Below are positions 1 to 7,349 of a DNA stretch of 15,349 bases, one piece after another. The stretch lies in contig DDUN01000035.1 in assembly GCA_002344825.1 (NCBI GenBank), positions 1 to 15,349 of the forward strand, in the 5' to 3' direction. This stretch comes from Candidatus Multiplicimicrobium inquinatum. GTDB taxonomy: Bacteria; Omnitrophota; Omnitrophia; Omnitrophales; Aquincolibacteriaceae. Every line of letters starts with the position of its first letter. Positions within the stretch are counted from its first letter, which is position 1. The notes under the pieces were generated by a model. The model searched no databases. It saw only the letters and a program-made list of their open reading frames with translations, and was not told the origin of the DNA. A program made the translations under genes and the position numbers.

Positions 1-3000
1 AACTTCGTTCGTAATATCATTCGTTGCGACTGAACCGCCGAGAGAATTGGAACCGACTGAAACCGCGCCCGCGAGCGAGCGGATTGTTGATTCATCGTAA
101 GCTTCGATTTTAACTTTACCGGATGCGTCAACGTCGGCGCCCCCGGTGACACGGGCCATAACATCATTTTCAACTTCATTCAATGTCACCGCGCCGCTTA
201 AACCGGCCTGGCCGCCGACTGCGCCGGAAGCCGCGAGAGCATCAATGTTATTTTCAGCATAAGCATCGAGAGAAATTTTACCGCCGGTCGATGTCACCGT
301 AGAGTCGTCGATCGTGGTCAAAATCTGATTCGAAACGTCATTCAAAGAAACGACCGCGCCGACGGAGTTGTTACCGCCGCCCGCAACCACGCCGCCGAGG
401 GCCTGGATTGTGGAAGTATCCGATGCTTTCATCGTGATATCGCCCGTTGCATCAACGTCAGAGTCGGAAACAATTTTCGTTTCCGTAATATTGCGGATGT
501 CATTGTCGGAAACACCGGCAGCCAGAGAATTACCTGCCGTACCCGTACCGCCGACCGTAATCACTTTTACCGTACCGGTAGTTTCAGCCGTCATATCAAT
601 CTTACCTTTTGAGTCGAGGCGTCCGCCGTCGACATAAGCGCGGGTCTCATTATCAATGTCATTTGCACCGGTCGAACGTCCGTAGCCTGACTGGCCGGAA
701 GCCGAGATGTTGCCGGCTACCATAAAAATGTCGGCGTCGTTGACTGCCTTGATTTCAATATCGGAATCGGAACGCACACCCAGACTTTTCTTGCCCTTGA
801 CGCCGGCTTCAACTTTTTGCTCAACTTCGTTGTCACTGGTGCTGCCCGAAGATGCCGTACCGGAAGTCGCGATACCGATTGAAGCGGAATAGCCTTCGAT
901 CTTGCCCGTTGCCGAAGAATCCAGCGTGATTTTTCCGGTCGATTTGATGTCGGAGTCTTCCGAATAAGCCTTAACATTGTTCTTGATCAGATTGCTCACG
1001 GCGCCGCTGCCCGATCCGCCTTTACCACCGCCCGCGATGGAGCCGGCTACGGCGAAAATTTCGGAGTCGTCATTCGCTTTGAGCGTGAGAGTCTTTGAAT
1101 TTTCCACATCCGATTCGAAAAGATAAGCTTCGGTGTTGTTCGTAATGTCGTTATAAGCCATCGAACTCGCGATTGCGCGGCCCGCGGCGCTGGCGCCCGA
1201 ACCCGATGCGTTAATCGAAGTGATCTCGGATTCATTTGTTGCTTCGATTTTCACATCACCGGTAGCGTCGACCGTGGAGTTGTTAACGTAAGACTTGGTG
1301 TTAGCCACAATGTCGTTGTTGGTATAGGAGCCTGCAAGACCGATGGAAGTTCCGCTTTGCGTGTTGATTGTCACCGCGCCGGAAACAGACTCGATTTCGC
1401 CGCCCGTTTTTGAGGTAACAGTGACGTCGGTGGCTTCTTTAATATCAGAATCGTCGATAATCGCAGATGTATTGTCGCGGATTTTATTCAGCGAAACGTC
1501 GCCCGAAATACCGATACCAAAATTTCCTGCGGAAGGCACCTTCGCGTCAGGCATGACGATCGCGGCTGCGAGCGAATAAGTGCCGATGAGGCCTGTATTT
1601 TCTGCTTCAACCGTCACATTGGAATCAGATGAAACGGAACCCGTCGAGCTGTCAAAGTCCCCGACTTCGTTACCGATAAGAGCACGTGTATCACGGTCGA
1701 TTTCATTCAAAGAAACAGACGTGCCGATGCCGACATTGCCGGCTTTCGAAATACCGCCTGCGACGTTAATAATTTTAGCTTCGTCTTTTGCATGAACAAG
1801 CACGCCATTCCCCGTATCCGCGCGCGTATCAATGATCGCGCCGTCATCAATCTGCGCGATGACGGTGTCATCAACACCCTGGAATGAAAACGCACCGTTG
1901 AAACCGAATTGACCGCCTTTGCCGCCCGATTCCGCGATAGAAATAGTCTTGTTGATCGCATCCGACTGAACAGCAACGGTTTCACCCGAAACTTCGGCGC
2001 CGGTTTTAATGCCTGCGTACACATTATTAACATAGTCCACTTCGAGATAAGCCACACCGATACCGCCCTTAGCTCCGCCGGTGGCGACAGGGTTTAAACC
2101 GAAATTGCCTGAGATGTTCAGTGTTTCAATTGAAGTGTCTGCCGTAACGGAAACATCCTGCTGATCGGTACGGTACAAAGCGGTTTGGTTAATGTTCGCG
2201 TTCTCGTCGATGTAGGCTTTGGCATTATTTTCGAGAGTCAGAATGTTTACAGAGCCCGCGACACCCACATCTTCACCGGTAGCGGAAGCCTGCGCCCATG
2301 AAGTGAAGAGACCGTTCTGAACGCCGAGGTTCGGATTAATTTTGTCGAGAATATCGCCGACACCGTTGATTTGGTCCCACTGAATGCTGTAAGGATTGAC
2401 CGCTTCAGCGTGGACGATGACATCTTTATGAGCATCGACGGTGGCGCCGGTACCAATGCGCGCTTCAGCGTTATTTTCAAAATCACCGATAACGACAGCT
2501 GCGGAAACCGCAACGTTTTTCTTCGTATCATTCGTCATGTTGGCTGTATCAACCGATGCGATGGCACTCGTTTCGGGGCGCTCGCTGGAAACGGCGTTCA
2601 CTTTGACATCACCTTTACCTTGAACGGTTGCGTTATCGGCAATCTCAGAAGTCACCGTATTAATATGATCAGAAAATGCGAATGAAGCGGCAAGACCGAA
2701 GGGCTGTGAATTGGGATCCTTGGTGGTCGCGGGCTTCTTCGCGCCGGCCACTCCGTTGATCGCGCCGTTCAGGCCGCCCACAACAAGACCCGCTACAAGA
2801 CCCGAGCCGGCCGCAGAAGCAGCGGAAACGTCATTCTTGTCGGCCAGCATCTTCGCACTGACTTCAATATCGCCGTCGGCCTTCGCGGTACCGCCAAGCG
2901 AAGCGTTCGTCGTGGATTCGGAGTCAGACATTGCGAGCGCGATACCGAGCACACCGTCTGTATAGGCACCGCCCGAAGCGTTCACGTTCTGGTATTTATG

Positions 3001-5010
3001 TGTATCTGCTTTAACAGTAAGATCGTCGCCCACTTCAATGTTGGATGCGCCCTTCACAACGGATTCGGAAACCGTAGTGGAATCCGCACCCGCAAAAGTG
3101 ACCGCGAGCGGAGCTTGACCACGCGTACCGAGATGAGCGACGGTGACGTTGACTTCCGTTTTCGAGTTGGCAAATGATTCAATGTTCACGTCCTGAGTGG
3201 CTTTGATCGTGGCACCGTCAACGGTAACCTTGGCTGTCGTCTCAGTTTCACCGTAGCCGATCATAAGACCTTCCGTACCAATCAGCGTTACGGTCGCGTC
3301 GGACTTCGCATCCGCCTTGATCTTCACGTTAGTGCCTTCAATACGGCTGCCTGAATTCACTTCAACCTGTGCGTCGGAATACGCAACCGCAATACCGCCG
3401 CCAAAAACAGTGGCGGGACCGCCGCCAATATTCAGAAGACCAATACCCCAGTCGATTGCGCTGTCGCTGTCCATAAAAGTACGGCCCGCGACCGCCGTTG
3501 CGAGGATATCGATTGTGTCGCCTTTGATGGTGGCGTTATTAATCGTGATTTTAGCAACTGCATCGTTATAGTTGATAAGAGGTGTAATGGTAGTTGCAGT
3601 GTCGGTGGCCTTCAGCGAAACGTCGCCGCCGCTGAAGCCGTTGCCGCCCTGCGCGAGAATCTGCGCGCCGCTGCCGATTTCGATTTCGCGCGCTTCAAAA
3701 GTTAAATTACCGGAATTACCGGTGGAAGTTCCGTTGAGATGATCGCCGCCAGAAACCTGACGGCTTGAAATAGTAACGCCCGAAGCGACCGTAATTTTAT
3801 TGTCAGCCTGAAAAGTTTTATTCGCGCCGAAAGTAAAGTCATTGACCGTGACCGTTAAATTCGTCGGATCGACTAAAATTTCTCCAAGCTCGCCGCCGTT
3901 CACGCCGGCACTTGCCTGCATCGAACCGCCTTTTAAGAAAACATCCCCAAGCGCGCTAAATTCCACAAAGCCGCCGTTACCCATTTCGCCCGCGCCCGCG
4001 TCAATCAAAGCAAAATCATCCAGCAAAGCCGACTTGTTTCCGAAAATAACAACGATACCGCCGTCCGCGTCCGTTCCCACGCCCTTCGCGGTAATACGGG
4101 CATGATCCGTTACCTCAATTTCATCACCGCGTACATCCACTTTTCCGCCGCCTGAATTTTGACCGGACGCGTTCAAAGCACCCGTCAAGCTCACTTTACC
4201 TGTTGAGCCGCCGCTCAAATAAATTTCGCCGTCTTTTTCTTCAAGGCTTTGAGCTTCTACCGTTCCGGTAATATTAATCATTTGGTCAAAAGCTTTTTCA
4301 CGCGCCGCGGCATTCAAAACAACGATTCCGCCGTTGGCCTGAATCAAACCGGCATTCGTAATGAGACCGCCGGTTTCCACCAGCTGTCCCTGCGCGTCAA
4401 AGACCTGGCCTTTTTCGCCGGTCACGCCTTCAAGACTGATATCGAGAATACCGTCGCGCGTCAGAGGAAAAGAAACTTTATCGCCGGCGATCAAGGCAAT
4501 CGCGCCGCCTTCAGCCGTAATTTTACCGAAGTTATGCACTCCGCCATTGCCCGCGACCAAAGCAAGAACATCTTTGGTTAAATTATGAATTTCACCGGTA
4601 TTTAAAATAGAACCGCCGGCATAATCCGGAGTTTTTGAAAGTTCAACGACACCGCGAAAAAAAGCTTCTTCGTTAATTCCCAGGGTGGTAAGCAGCAGGC
4701 GCCCTTCGGAGGTAATGTTGCCGGTATTAATAATGCTTTGCGCCACCATGGCAATGTCGCCGAAAGTAGCAATGTCACCGAAGTTAAAGAAATCGCCGAA
4801 TTTGAAAATGCCGCGTCCGTCCAATTTAAGCGCGCCAGTCGCGTCAACAACTTTGAATGAAGCGGATTGGCCTTCGGCAACCGTTACATTACCAAGCTCA
4901 ACGGATTGACCATCTTCGACTGTATACTCTTGCGCATACCCGGTGATGCAATAAGTGAAAAGATGCGTCACCGTCAAAAGAACCGCGACAAACTTTCGGA
5001 TTGATTTCAT
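1..5010 (-). CDS. Giant filamentous adhesin of a two-partner secretion system (TpsA, LktA/FHA-like), 3' end beyond the window
   Basis: The frame is open without a stop for 1670 codons from an ATG at 5010 to the left edge, checked triplet by triplet, so the C-terminus is missing. It should encode a secreted surface fibre exported by the adjacent TpsB. Residues 1-27 are a Sec signal peptide (MKSIRKF, then a hydrophobic core, cleavage near GYA/Q). Residues about 30-130 resemble only the later part of a haemagglutination-activity domain (NTGNI, NTGEI, GGVHNFGKI, IALIAGDKV). An ILVDPTN motif at 378-384, common in FHA-like proteins, precedes the shaft. From about residue 480 to the edge there are roughly 20 units of the form N-x-T-x-A-x-I-x-D-x-S-x-V-x-A-T-G-D-V-x-I-x-A, as expected for a beta-helix. 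A Gly/Ala-rich hydrophobic stretch lies near residues 725-757. A good ribosome binding site supports the start. The family call is confident; the adhesin role is inferred. Confidence 0.85.
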   Translation of the reverse strand, partial: MKSIRKFVAVLLTVTHLFTYCITGYAQEYTVEDGQSVELGNVTVAEGQSASFKVVDATGALKLDGRGIFKFGDFFNFGDIATFGDIAMVAQSIINTGNITSEGRLLLTTLGINEEAFFRGVVELSKTPDYAGGSILNTGEIHNLTKDVLALVAGNGGVHNFGKITAEGGAIALIAGDKVSFPLTRDGILDISLEGVTGEKGQVFDAQGQLVETGGLITNAGLIQANGGIVVLNAAAREKAFDQMINITGTVEAQSLEEKDGEIYLSGGSTGKVSLTGALNASGQNSGGGKVDVRGDEIEVTDHARITAKGVGTDADGGIVVIFGNKSALLDDFALIDAGAGEMGNGGFVEFSALGDVFLKGGSMQASAGVNGGELGEILVDPTNLTVTVNDFTFGANKTFQADNKITVASGVTISSRQVSGGDHLNGTSTGNSGNLTFEAREIEIGSGAQILAQGGNGFSGGDVSLKATDTATTITPLINYNDAVAKITINNATIKGDTIDILATAVAGRTFMDSDSAIDWGIGLLNIGGGPATVFGGGIAVAYSDAQVEVNSGSRIEGTNVKIKADAKSDATVTLIGTEGLMIGYGETETTAKVTVDGATIKATQDVNIESFANSKTEVNVTVAHLGTRGQAPLAVTFAGADSTTVSESVVKGASNIEVGDDLTVKADTHKYQNVNASGGAYTDGVLGIALAMSDSESTTNASLGGTAKADGDIEVSAKMLADKNDVSAASAAGSGLVAGLVVGGLNGAINGVAGAKKPATTKDPNSQPFGLAASFAFSDHINTVTSEIADNATVQGKGDVKVNAVSSERPETSAIASVDTANMTNDTKKNVAVSAAVVIGDFENNAEARIGTGATVDAHKDVIVHAEAVNPYSIQWDQINGVGDILDKINPNLGVQNGLFTSWAQASATGEDVGVAGSVNILTLENNAKAYIDENANINQTALYRTDQQDVSVTADTSIETLNISGNFGLNPVATGGAKGGIGVAYLEVDYVNNVYAGIKTGAEVSGETVAVQSDAINKTISIAESGGKGGQFGFNGAFSFQGVDDTVIAQIDDGAIIDTRADTGNGVLVHAKDEAKIINVAGGISKAGNVGIGTSVSLNEIDRDTRALIGNEVGDFDSSTGSVSSDSNVTVEAENTGLIGTYSLAAAIVMPDAKVPSAGNFGIGISGDVSLNKIRDNTSAIIDDSDIKEATDVTVTSKTGGEIESVSGAVTINTQSGTSIGLAGSYTNNDIVANTKSYVNNSTVDATGDVKIEATNESEITSINASGSGASAAGRAIASSMAYNDITNNTEAYLFESDVENSKTLTLKANDDSEIFAVAGSIAGGGKGGSGSGAVSNLIKNNVKAYSEDSDIKSTGKITLDSSATGKIEGYSASIGIATSGTASSGSTSDNEVEQKVEAGVKGKKSLGVRSDSDIEIKAVNDADIFMVAGNISASGQSGYGRSTGANDIDNETRAYVDGGRLDSKGKIDMTAETTGTVKVITVGGTGTAGNSLAAGVSDNDIRNITETKIVSDSDVDATGDITMKASDTSTIQALGGVVAGGGNNSVGAVVSLNDVSNQILTTIDDSTVTSTGGKISLDAYAENNIDALAASGAVGGQAGLSGAVTLNEVENDVMARVTGGADVDASGKVKIEAYDESTIRSLAGAVSVGSNSLGGSVATNDITNEV

Positions 5011-5020
5011 TCTTTTCCTT
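5011..5020 (-). promoter_or_regulatory. Ribosome binding site of the adhesin gene
   Basis: AAGGA at 5016-5020 lies 5 nt before the ATG at 5010-5008. It is the clearest Shine-Dalgarno sequence in the window and fixes the adhesin start. No other ATG with a signal peptide is available upstream in this frame. Confidence 0.75.
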
Positions 5021-5138
5021 ACTTTGTTTTTTCGATTTTCAAGATTCGAAAAACTGGACATTTTTTTGCAGACCAAAAAGATTCTTCAAAACATAACAGA
5101 CGCAATCCTAAATACAAACTTACGAAAAGCGCTGTTAT

Positions 5139-5172
5139 GCCCTGCTATAAGGCTTTACTTCGTGCTCAGGGC
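5139..5172 (-). other. Hairpin in the TpsB-TpsA intergenic gap
   Basis: Within the 188-bp gap between the TpsB stop and the adhesin ATG, GCCCTG (5139-5144) pairs with CAGGGC (5167-5172) around a 22-nt loop. No T-run follows it in the direction of transcription, so it does not look like an intrinsic terminator and read-through from tpsB to tpsA is plausible. It could be a processing or attenuation structure. The function is unknown. Confidence 0.35.
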
Positions 5173-5198
5173 TTAAAAACTCTGCCCCAACAAACGGC

Positions 5199-6920
5199 TT
5201 AAGGAGCCTCGGCCGAAATACCGTAATAAAAAGCGCTGTTCGCGCCGTCCACCGCCTGATCGCCCAAACGCGCCGCCCACTGAATGCGTCCGTAAATACG
5301 GTCAAAAAAGTGAATCTTGATACCCGCACCGGCGCCCGCGAGAGTTTTGTCATCACGCTCTCCGTTGAGAGGCTTACGCAAAGCTCCCGCGCCAAAGTCA
5401 AAAAAGCCGATAGCCTGTATCTGCTGGCGCAGCGGCATGCTGGAATACGGAAGCTGCCAGTCTTCCGGAAAAAAATAAGAAGGAATTGAAAGTTCGTTCG
5501 TTAAGAAGGCACCGTAATCGGCAAGATAATCACCCTCGGAATAACCGCGCACCGAAAATGCGCCGCCAAGCCGCAACTGTTCGGAAGGCGCAAGACGATC
5601 CGGTGAAAGCTGCGCGTTACCGCGCAAAGTCAACATCATGCCCGCGGGCAAACGCTGATAACGGATCAAACTTGTCCGGTACGCAAAAAACTGTCCGCCT
5701 GTTCCCGTGCGTGTCGCGCCGGAATCTACCTTGTCACTCGCGCCCATGAATCCGGAAAAGCCAAAATGAAAACTATGCGGAAAGTAAGTTCTTCCCCAAC
5801 GATCGGATTGCTCCAAATTGACGCCCGTGTTTAAAACGCGGAGCTCATCACGGCCTGCCTTGCTTCCTAAAATCCGATTCTCAATACTTTTCGCGTCAAA
5901 GCCAAGATTGAGAGTTGTTTTTAAAAAAGAAACCAACTTGACCGGCTGGAGAATTTCCAATCCATAGGTTGATGCTTTGCCGCGCACATTCAAATCCTTA
6001 AAGTCACCGCCCAAATGAATGCGGGAATGCGAATGAGAAAAACCAACCTGGGTCCGATAAGGCCCGACCGGGATACTATACTGCGTCCCCACCGCCCAAG
6101 CACCGGAACCCAACTGAAACCGTGTGGCGAATTTATCCATTTGGCCGAGCAAATTATTATGCGTCAGCCCCACACCCCAACGCGTAATGCCCGTATTATC
6201 TGTTCCTAAATTATTAATGTCGGTGTTGATGTGCAAAGGAAATTTATCTTTGATGTCAAAAACAATATCCGTCGTATCTTTCTCGACTCCAGGCTTTAAG
6301 GACGCACGCGCTTTAATATCAGGCTGTTCATTCAAATAGCTCAAAGAAGATTGCAGTTCAGGAAAAGAAAGAACTTCATTCTGGGTCAAATGGATCGCGC
6401 GTTTTAAAACCCGTTCAGAGTACCAGCGGTTGCCTTCAATCGTCACATTGCCGATCCGTCCTTCGACAACCACGAATTCAACCACCCCGCCCGAAACTTT
6501 TTGCGGACTAATATAAACGTAAGCCGCGATAAAACGCTCGTCGCGGTAATAGGATTTGATTTTTGAAACAATCTTTTTTAAATCGCGCAAATCAACTTGT
6601 TTGCCTATCCATTCGCCGGCAAGAGGCTCAAGCTCTTCGGAGGAAATAATTTGATTACCGGTAACTCTGATGCCCTTTAATTCAAACTGAGGGCCGCCGG
6701 TTTCAGCATCGATATCTTCGGGTTCGATTTCAGCGGCTGGCTGAGGTGCGGTTTGAGCACTGCGTTCTTCCGCCTGCATTTCTGTTTCACGCTGAAAACG
6801 CTCTTGCTCGGCCCCGGCTGTTTCTCGTGCAGGGATTTGAGTGGCATCCTGAGCGAACGACAAGGTACACACCGCGCAAAACAATGCGGTGAGGAATGAA
6901 CTATTATTTTTTGTGAGCAC
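5199..6920 (-). CDS. Outer-membrane TpsB transporter (ShlB/FhaC/HecB family)
   Basis: This outer-membrane pore secretes its TpsA partner, here the adhesin encoded 188 bp downstream on the same strand. Residue numbers below count from a TTG at 6935. A signal peptide ends near SFA/QD (residue 29). An acidic Glu/Ala/Pro-rich linker follows to about residue 80. POTRA 1 covers about 83-160 and an ShlB-type POTRA 2 about 161-229. A 16-strand barrel region follows from about 230, with the Omp85/TpsB signature VRGY at 462-465 and the conserved FFDFG at 511-515. Total length (573-578 aa) is normal for the family. I prefer the GTG at 6920 because GGAA lies just before it, whereas the TTG at 6935 has no ribosome binding site; the signal peptide is intact with either. 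The protein ends SAEAP instead of the terminal Phe usual for outer-membrane barrels. tpsB-before-tpsA order is common in such operons. Confidence 0.9.
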   Translation of the reverse strand: MLTKNNSSFLTALFCAVCTLSFAQDATQIPARETAGAEQERFQRETEMQAEERSAQTAPQPAAEIEPEDIDAETGGPQFELKGIRVTGNQIISSEELEPLAGEWIGKQVDLRDLKKIVSKIKSYYRDERFIAAYVYISPQKVSGGVVEFVVVEGRIGNVTIEGNRWYSERVLKRAIHLTQNEVLSFPELQSSLSYLNEQPDIKARASLKPGVEKDTTDIVFDIKDKFPLHINTDINNLGTDNTGITRWGVGLTHNNLLGQMDKFATRFQLGSGAWAVGTQYSIPVGPYRTQVGFSHSHSRIHLGGDFKDLNVRGKASTYGLEILQPVKLVSFLKTTLNLGFDAKSIENRILGSKAGRDELRVLNTGVNLEQSDRWGRTYFPHSFHFGFSGFMGASDKVDSGATRTGTGGQFFAYRTSLIRYQRLPAGMMLTLRGNAQLSPDRLAPSEQLRLGGAFSVRGYSEGDYLADYGAFLTNELSIPSYFFPEDWQLPYSSMPLRQQIQAIGFFDFGAGALRKPLNGERDDKTLAGAGAGIKIHFFDRIYGRIQWAARLGDQAVDGANSAFYYGISAEAP

Positions 6921-6973
6921 TTTGTTTCCGGACAACAGGGTTAATTTCGCATTGACTGCAATAAGACGGCGTC

Positions 6974-7002
6974 AGTTTAGTAATCGCATAACAATAAGTC
7001 AA
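6974..7002 (-). promoter_or_regulatory. Candidate sigma70-type promoter of the tpsB-tpsA operon
   Basis: Reading the minus strand, TTGACT (7002-6997) is followed after 17 bp by TAAACT (6979-6974). That is 5 of 6 matches at -35 and 4 of 6 at -10, with ideal spacing. Transcription would start near 6967 and give a leader of about 47 nt to the GTG start. It is the only good promoter match I found upstream of tpsB. Confidence 0.55.
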
Positions 7003-7034
7003 CGTAGAGCTGTAGTTTCTTACGCGGGTGGATA

Positions 7035-7053
7035 AAGTTGATCAAACTTGATC
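7035..7053. promoter_or_regulatory. Possible operator: near-palindrome with TTGATC direct repeats
   Basis: AAGTTGATCAAACTT (7035-7049) is an almost perfect palindrome, and TTGATC occurs twice exactly 10 bp apart (7038 and 7048), one helical turn. It lies about 33 bp upstream of the tpsB -35 box, where an activator could bind. No regulator is encoded in the window, so the assignment is speculative. Confidence 0.25.
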
Positions 7054-7080
7054 GTCTGAGAACTCTTTTTTAATTTCATT

Positions 7081-7094
7081 TTTTCTTAAGAAAA
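7081..7094. repeat. Perfect 14-bp AT-rich palindrome
   Basis: TTTTCTTAAGAAAA reads identically on both strands. It has no loop, so it is more likely a protein-binding or chance AT-rich site than a terminator. It directly precedes the copy of the AAGGAACAAA repeat at 7088-7107. Confidence 0.4.
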
Positions 7095-7153
7095 GACAAG
7101 GAACAAACAAAAACCGCTCAAAAAAGATTCGGGATGCTCTTCAGCCACTATTA

Positions 7154-7349
7154 CATTTCTCTCAAAATGGCTCGGATACTAGGCCTTGTCCGATTTGATT
7201 CTTGAGACAAGGCACGGTCTTGGAGTTTATTTTTAAATTTAAGGAAAGACCAGGAACAAATGAAAAACTGAGGAGGCGTAGTGTGAACCTACGCCGCACG
7301 ATAGTTTTGAAATTTGTGACGCCGTAGATGAGCTATTTTCAGAGAAATG
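7154..7349. repeat. Structured palindromic element, copy 1 (196 bp)
   Basis: Ends CATTTCTCT (7154-7162) and AGAGAAATG (7341-7349) are exact reverse complements, followed inward by a C/C mismatch, AAAAT/ATTTT and GCTC/GAGC. Further in are a tandem G-A/A-G mismatch, TAC/GTA, a two-base bulge and GGC/GCC. An inner stem pairs ACAAAT-GA-AAAACT (7256-7269) with AGTTTT-GAA-ATTTGT (7303-7317). The tip is GGCGTAG (7275-7281) with CTACGCC (7289-7295). Extra material on the left arm forms CCTTGTC/GACAAGG (7184-7212) and GGTCTT/AAGACC (7216-7251). The element abuts the exporter stop codon (7352-7350). It shares its plan and the block ACGCCGTAGATGAGC with copy 2 at 11168-11288. It may be a MITE/REP-like element or a 3'-end structure. 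Confidence 0.75.

Larger units (their letters stand above)
6936..7349. other. Gene-free gap between the exporter and tpsB
   Basis: No coding frame is evident. From right to left the gap holds a structured palindromic element (7154-7349), an AT-rich stretch with a perfect 14-bp palindrome (7081-7094), two TTGATC direct repeats (7038-7043 and 7048-7053), and the tpsB promoter (6974-7002). A 20-nt stretch at 7088-7107 recurs at 7241-7260 with two mismatches, which suggests a partly decayed duplicate of element sequence. Confidence 0.6.

Noticed and set aside
368..4909. Many plus-strand and alternative-frame reading frames of 60-116 codons opposite the adhesin gene
   Set aside because: They lie antisense to or out of frame with a 1670-codon frame that has a signal peptide, a ribosome binding site and repeat structure. 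Their sequences look like shadows of biased codons.
5139..5172. Riboswitch (c-di-GMP type) or integron attC site in the tpsB-tpsA gap
   Set aside because: The hairpin contains an AAAGCC string, but the rest of the GEMM consensus is absent, and the attC end motifs RYYYAAC/GTTRRRY do not match.
7154..7349. CRISPR or insertion sequence with a transposase
   Set aside because: There is no spaced array of identical repeats and no transposase coding frame in either palindromic element.
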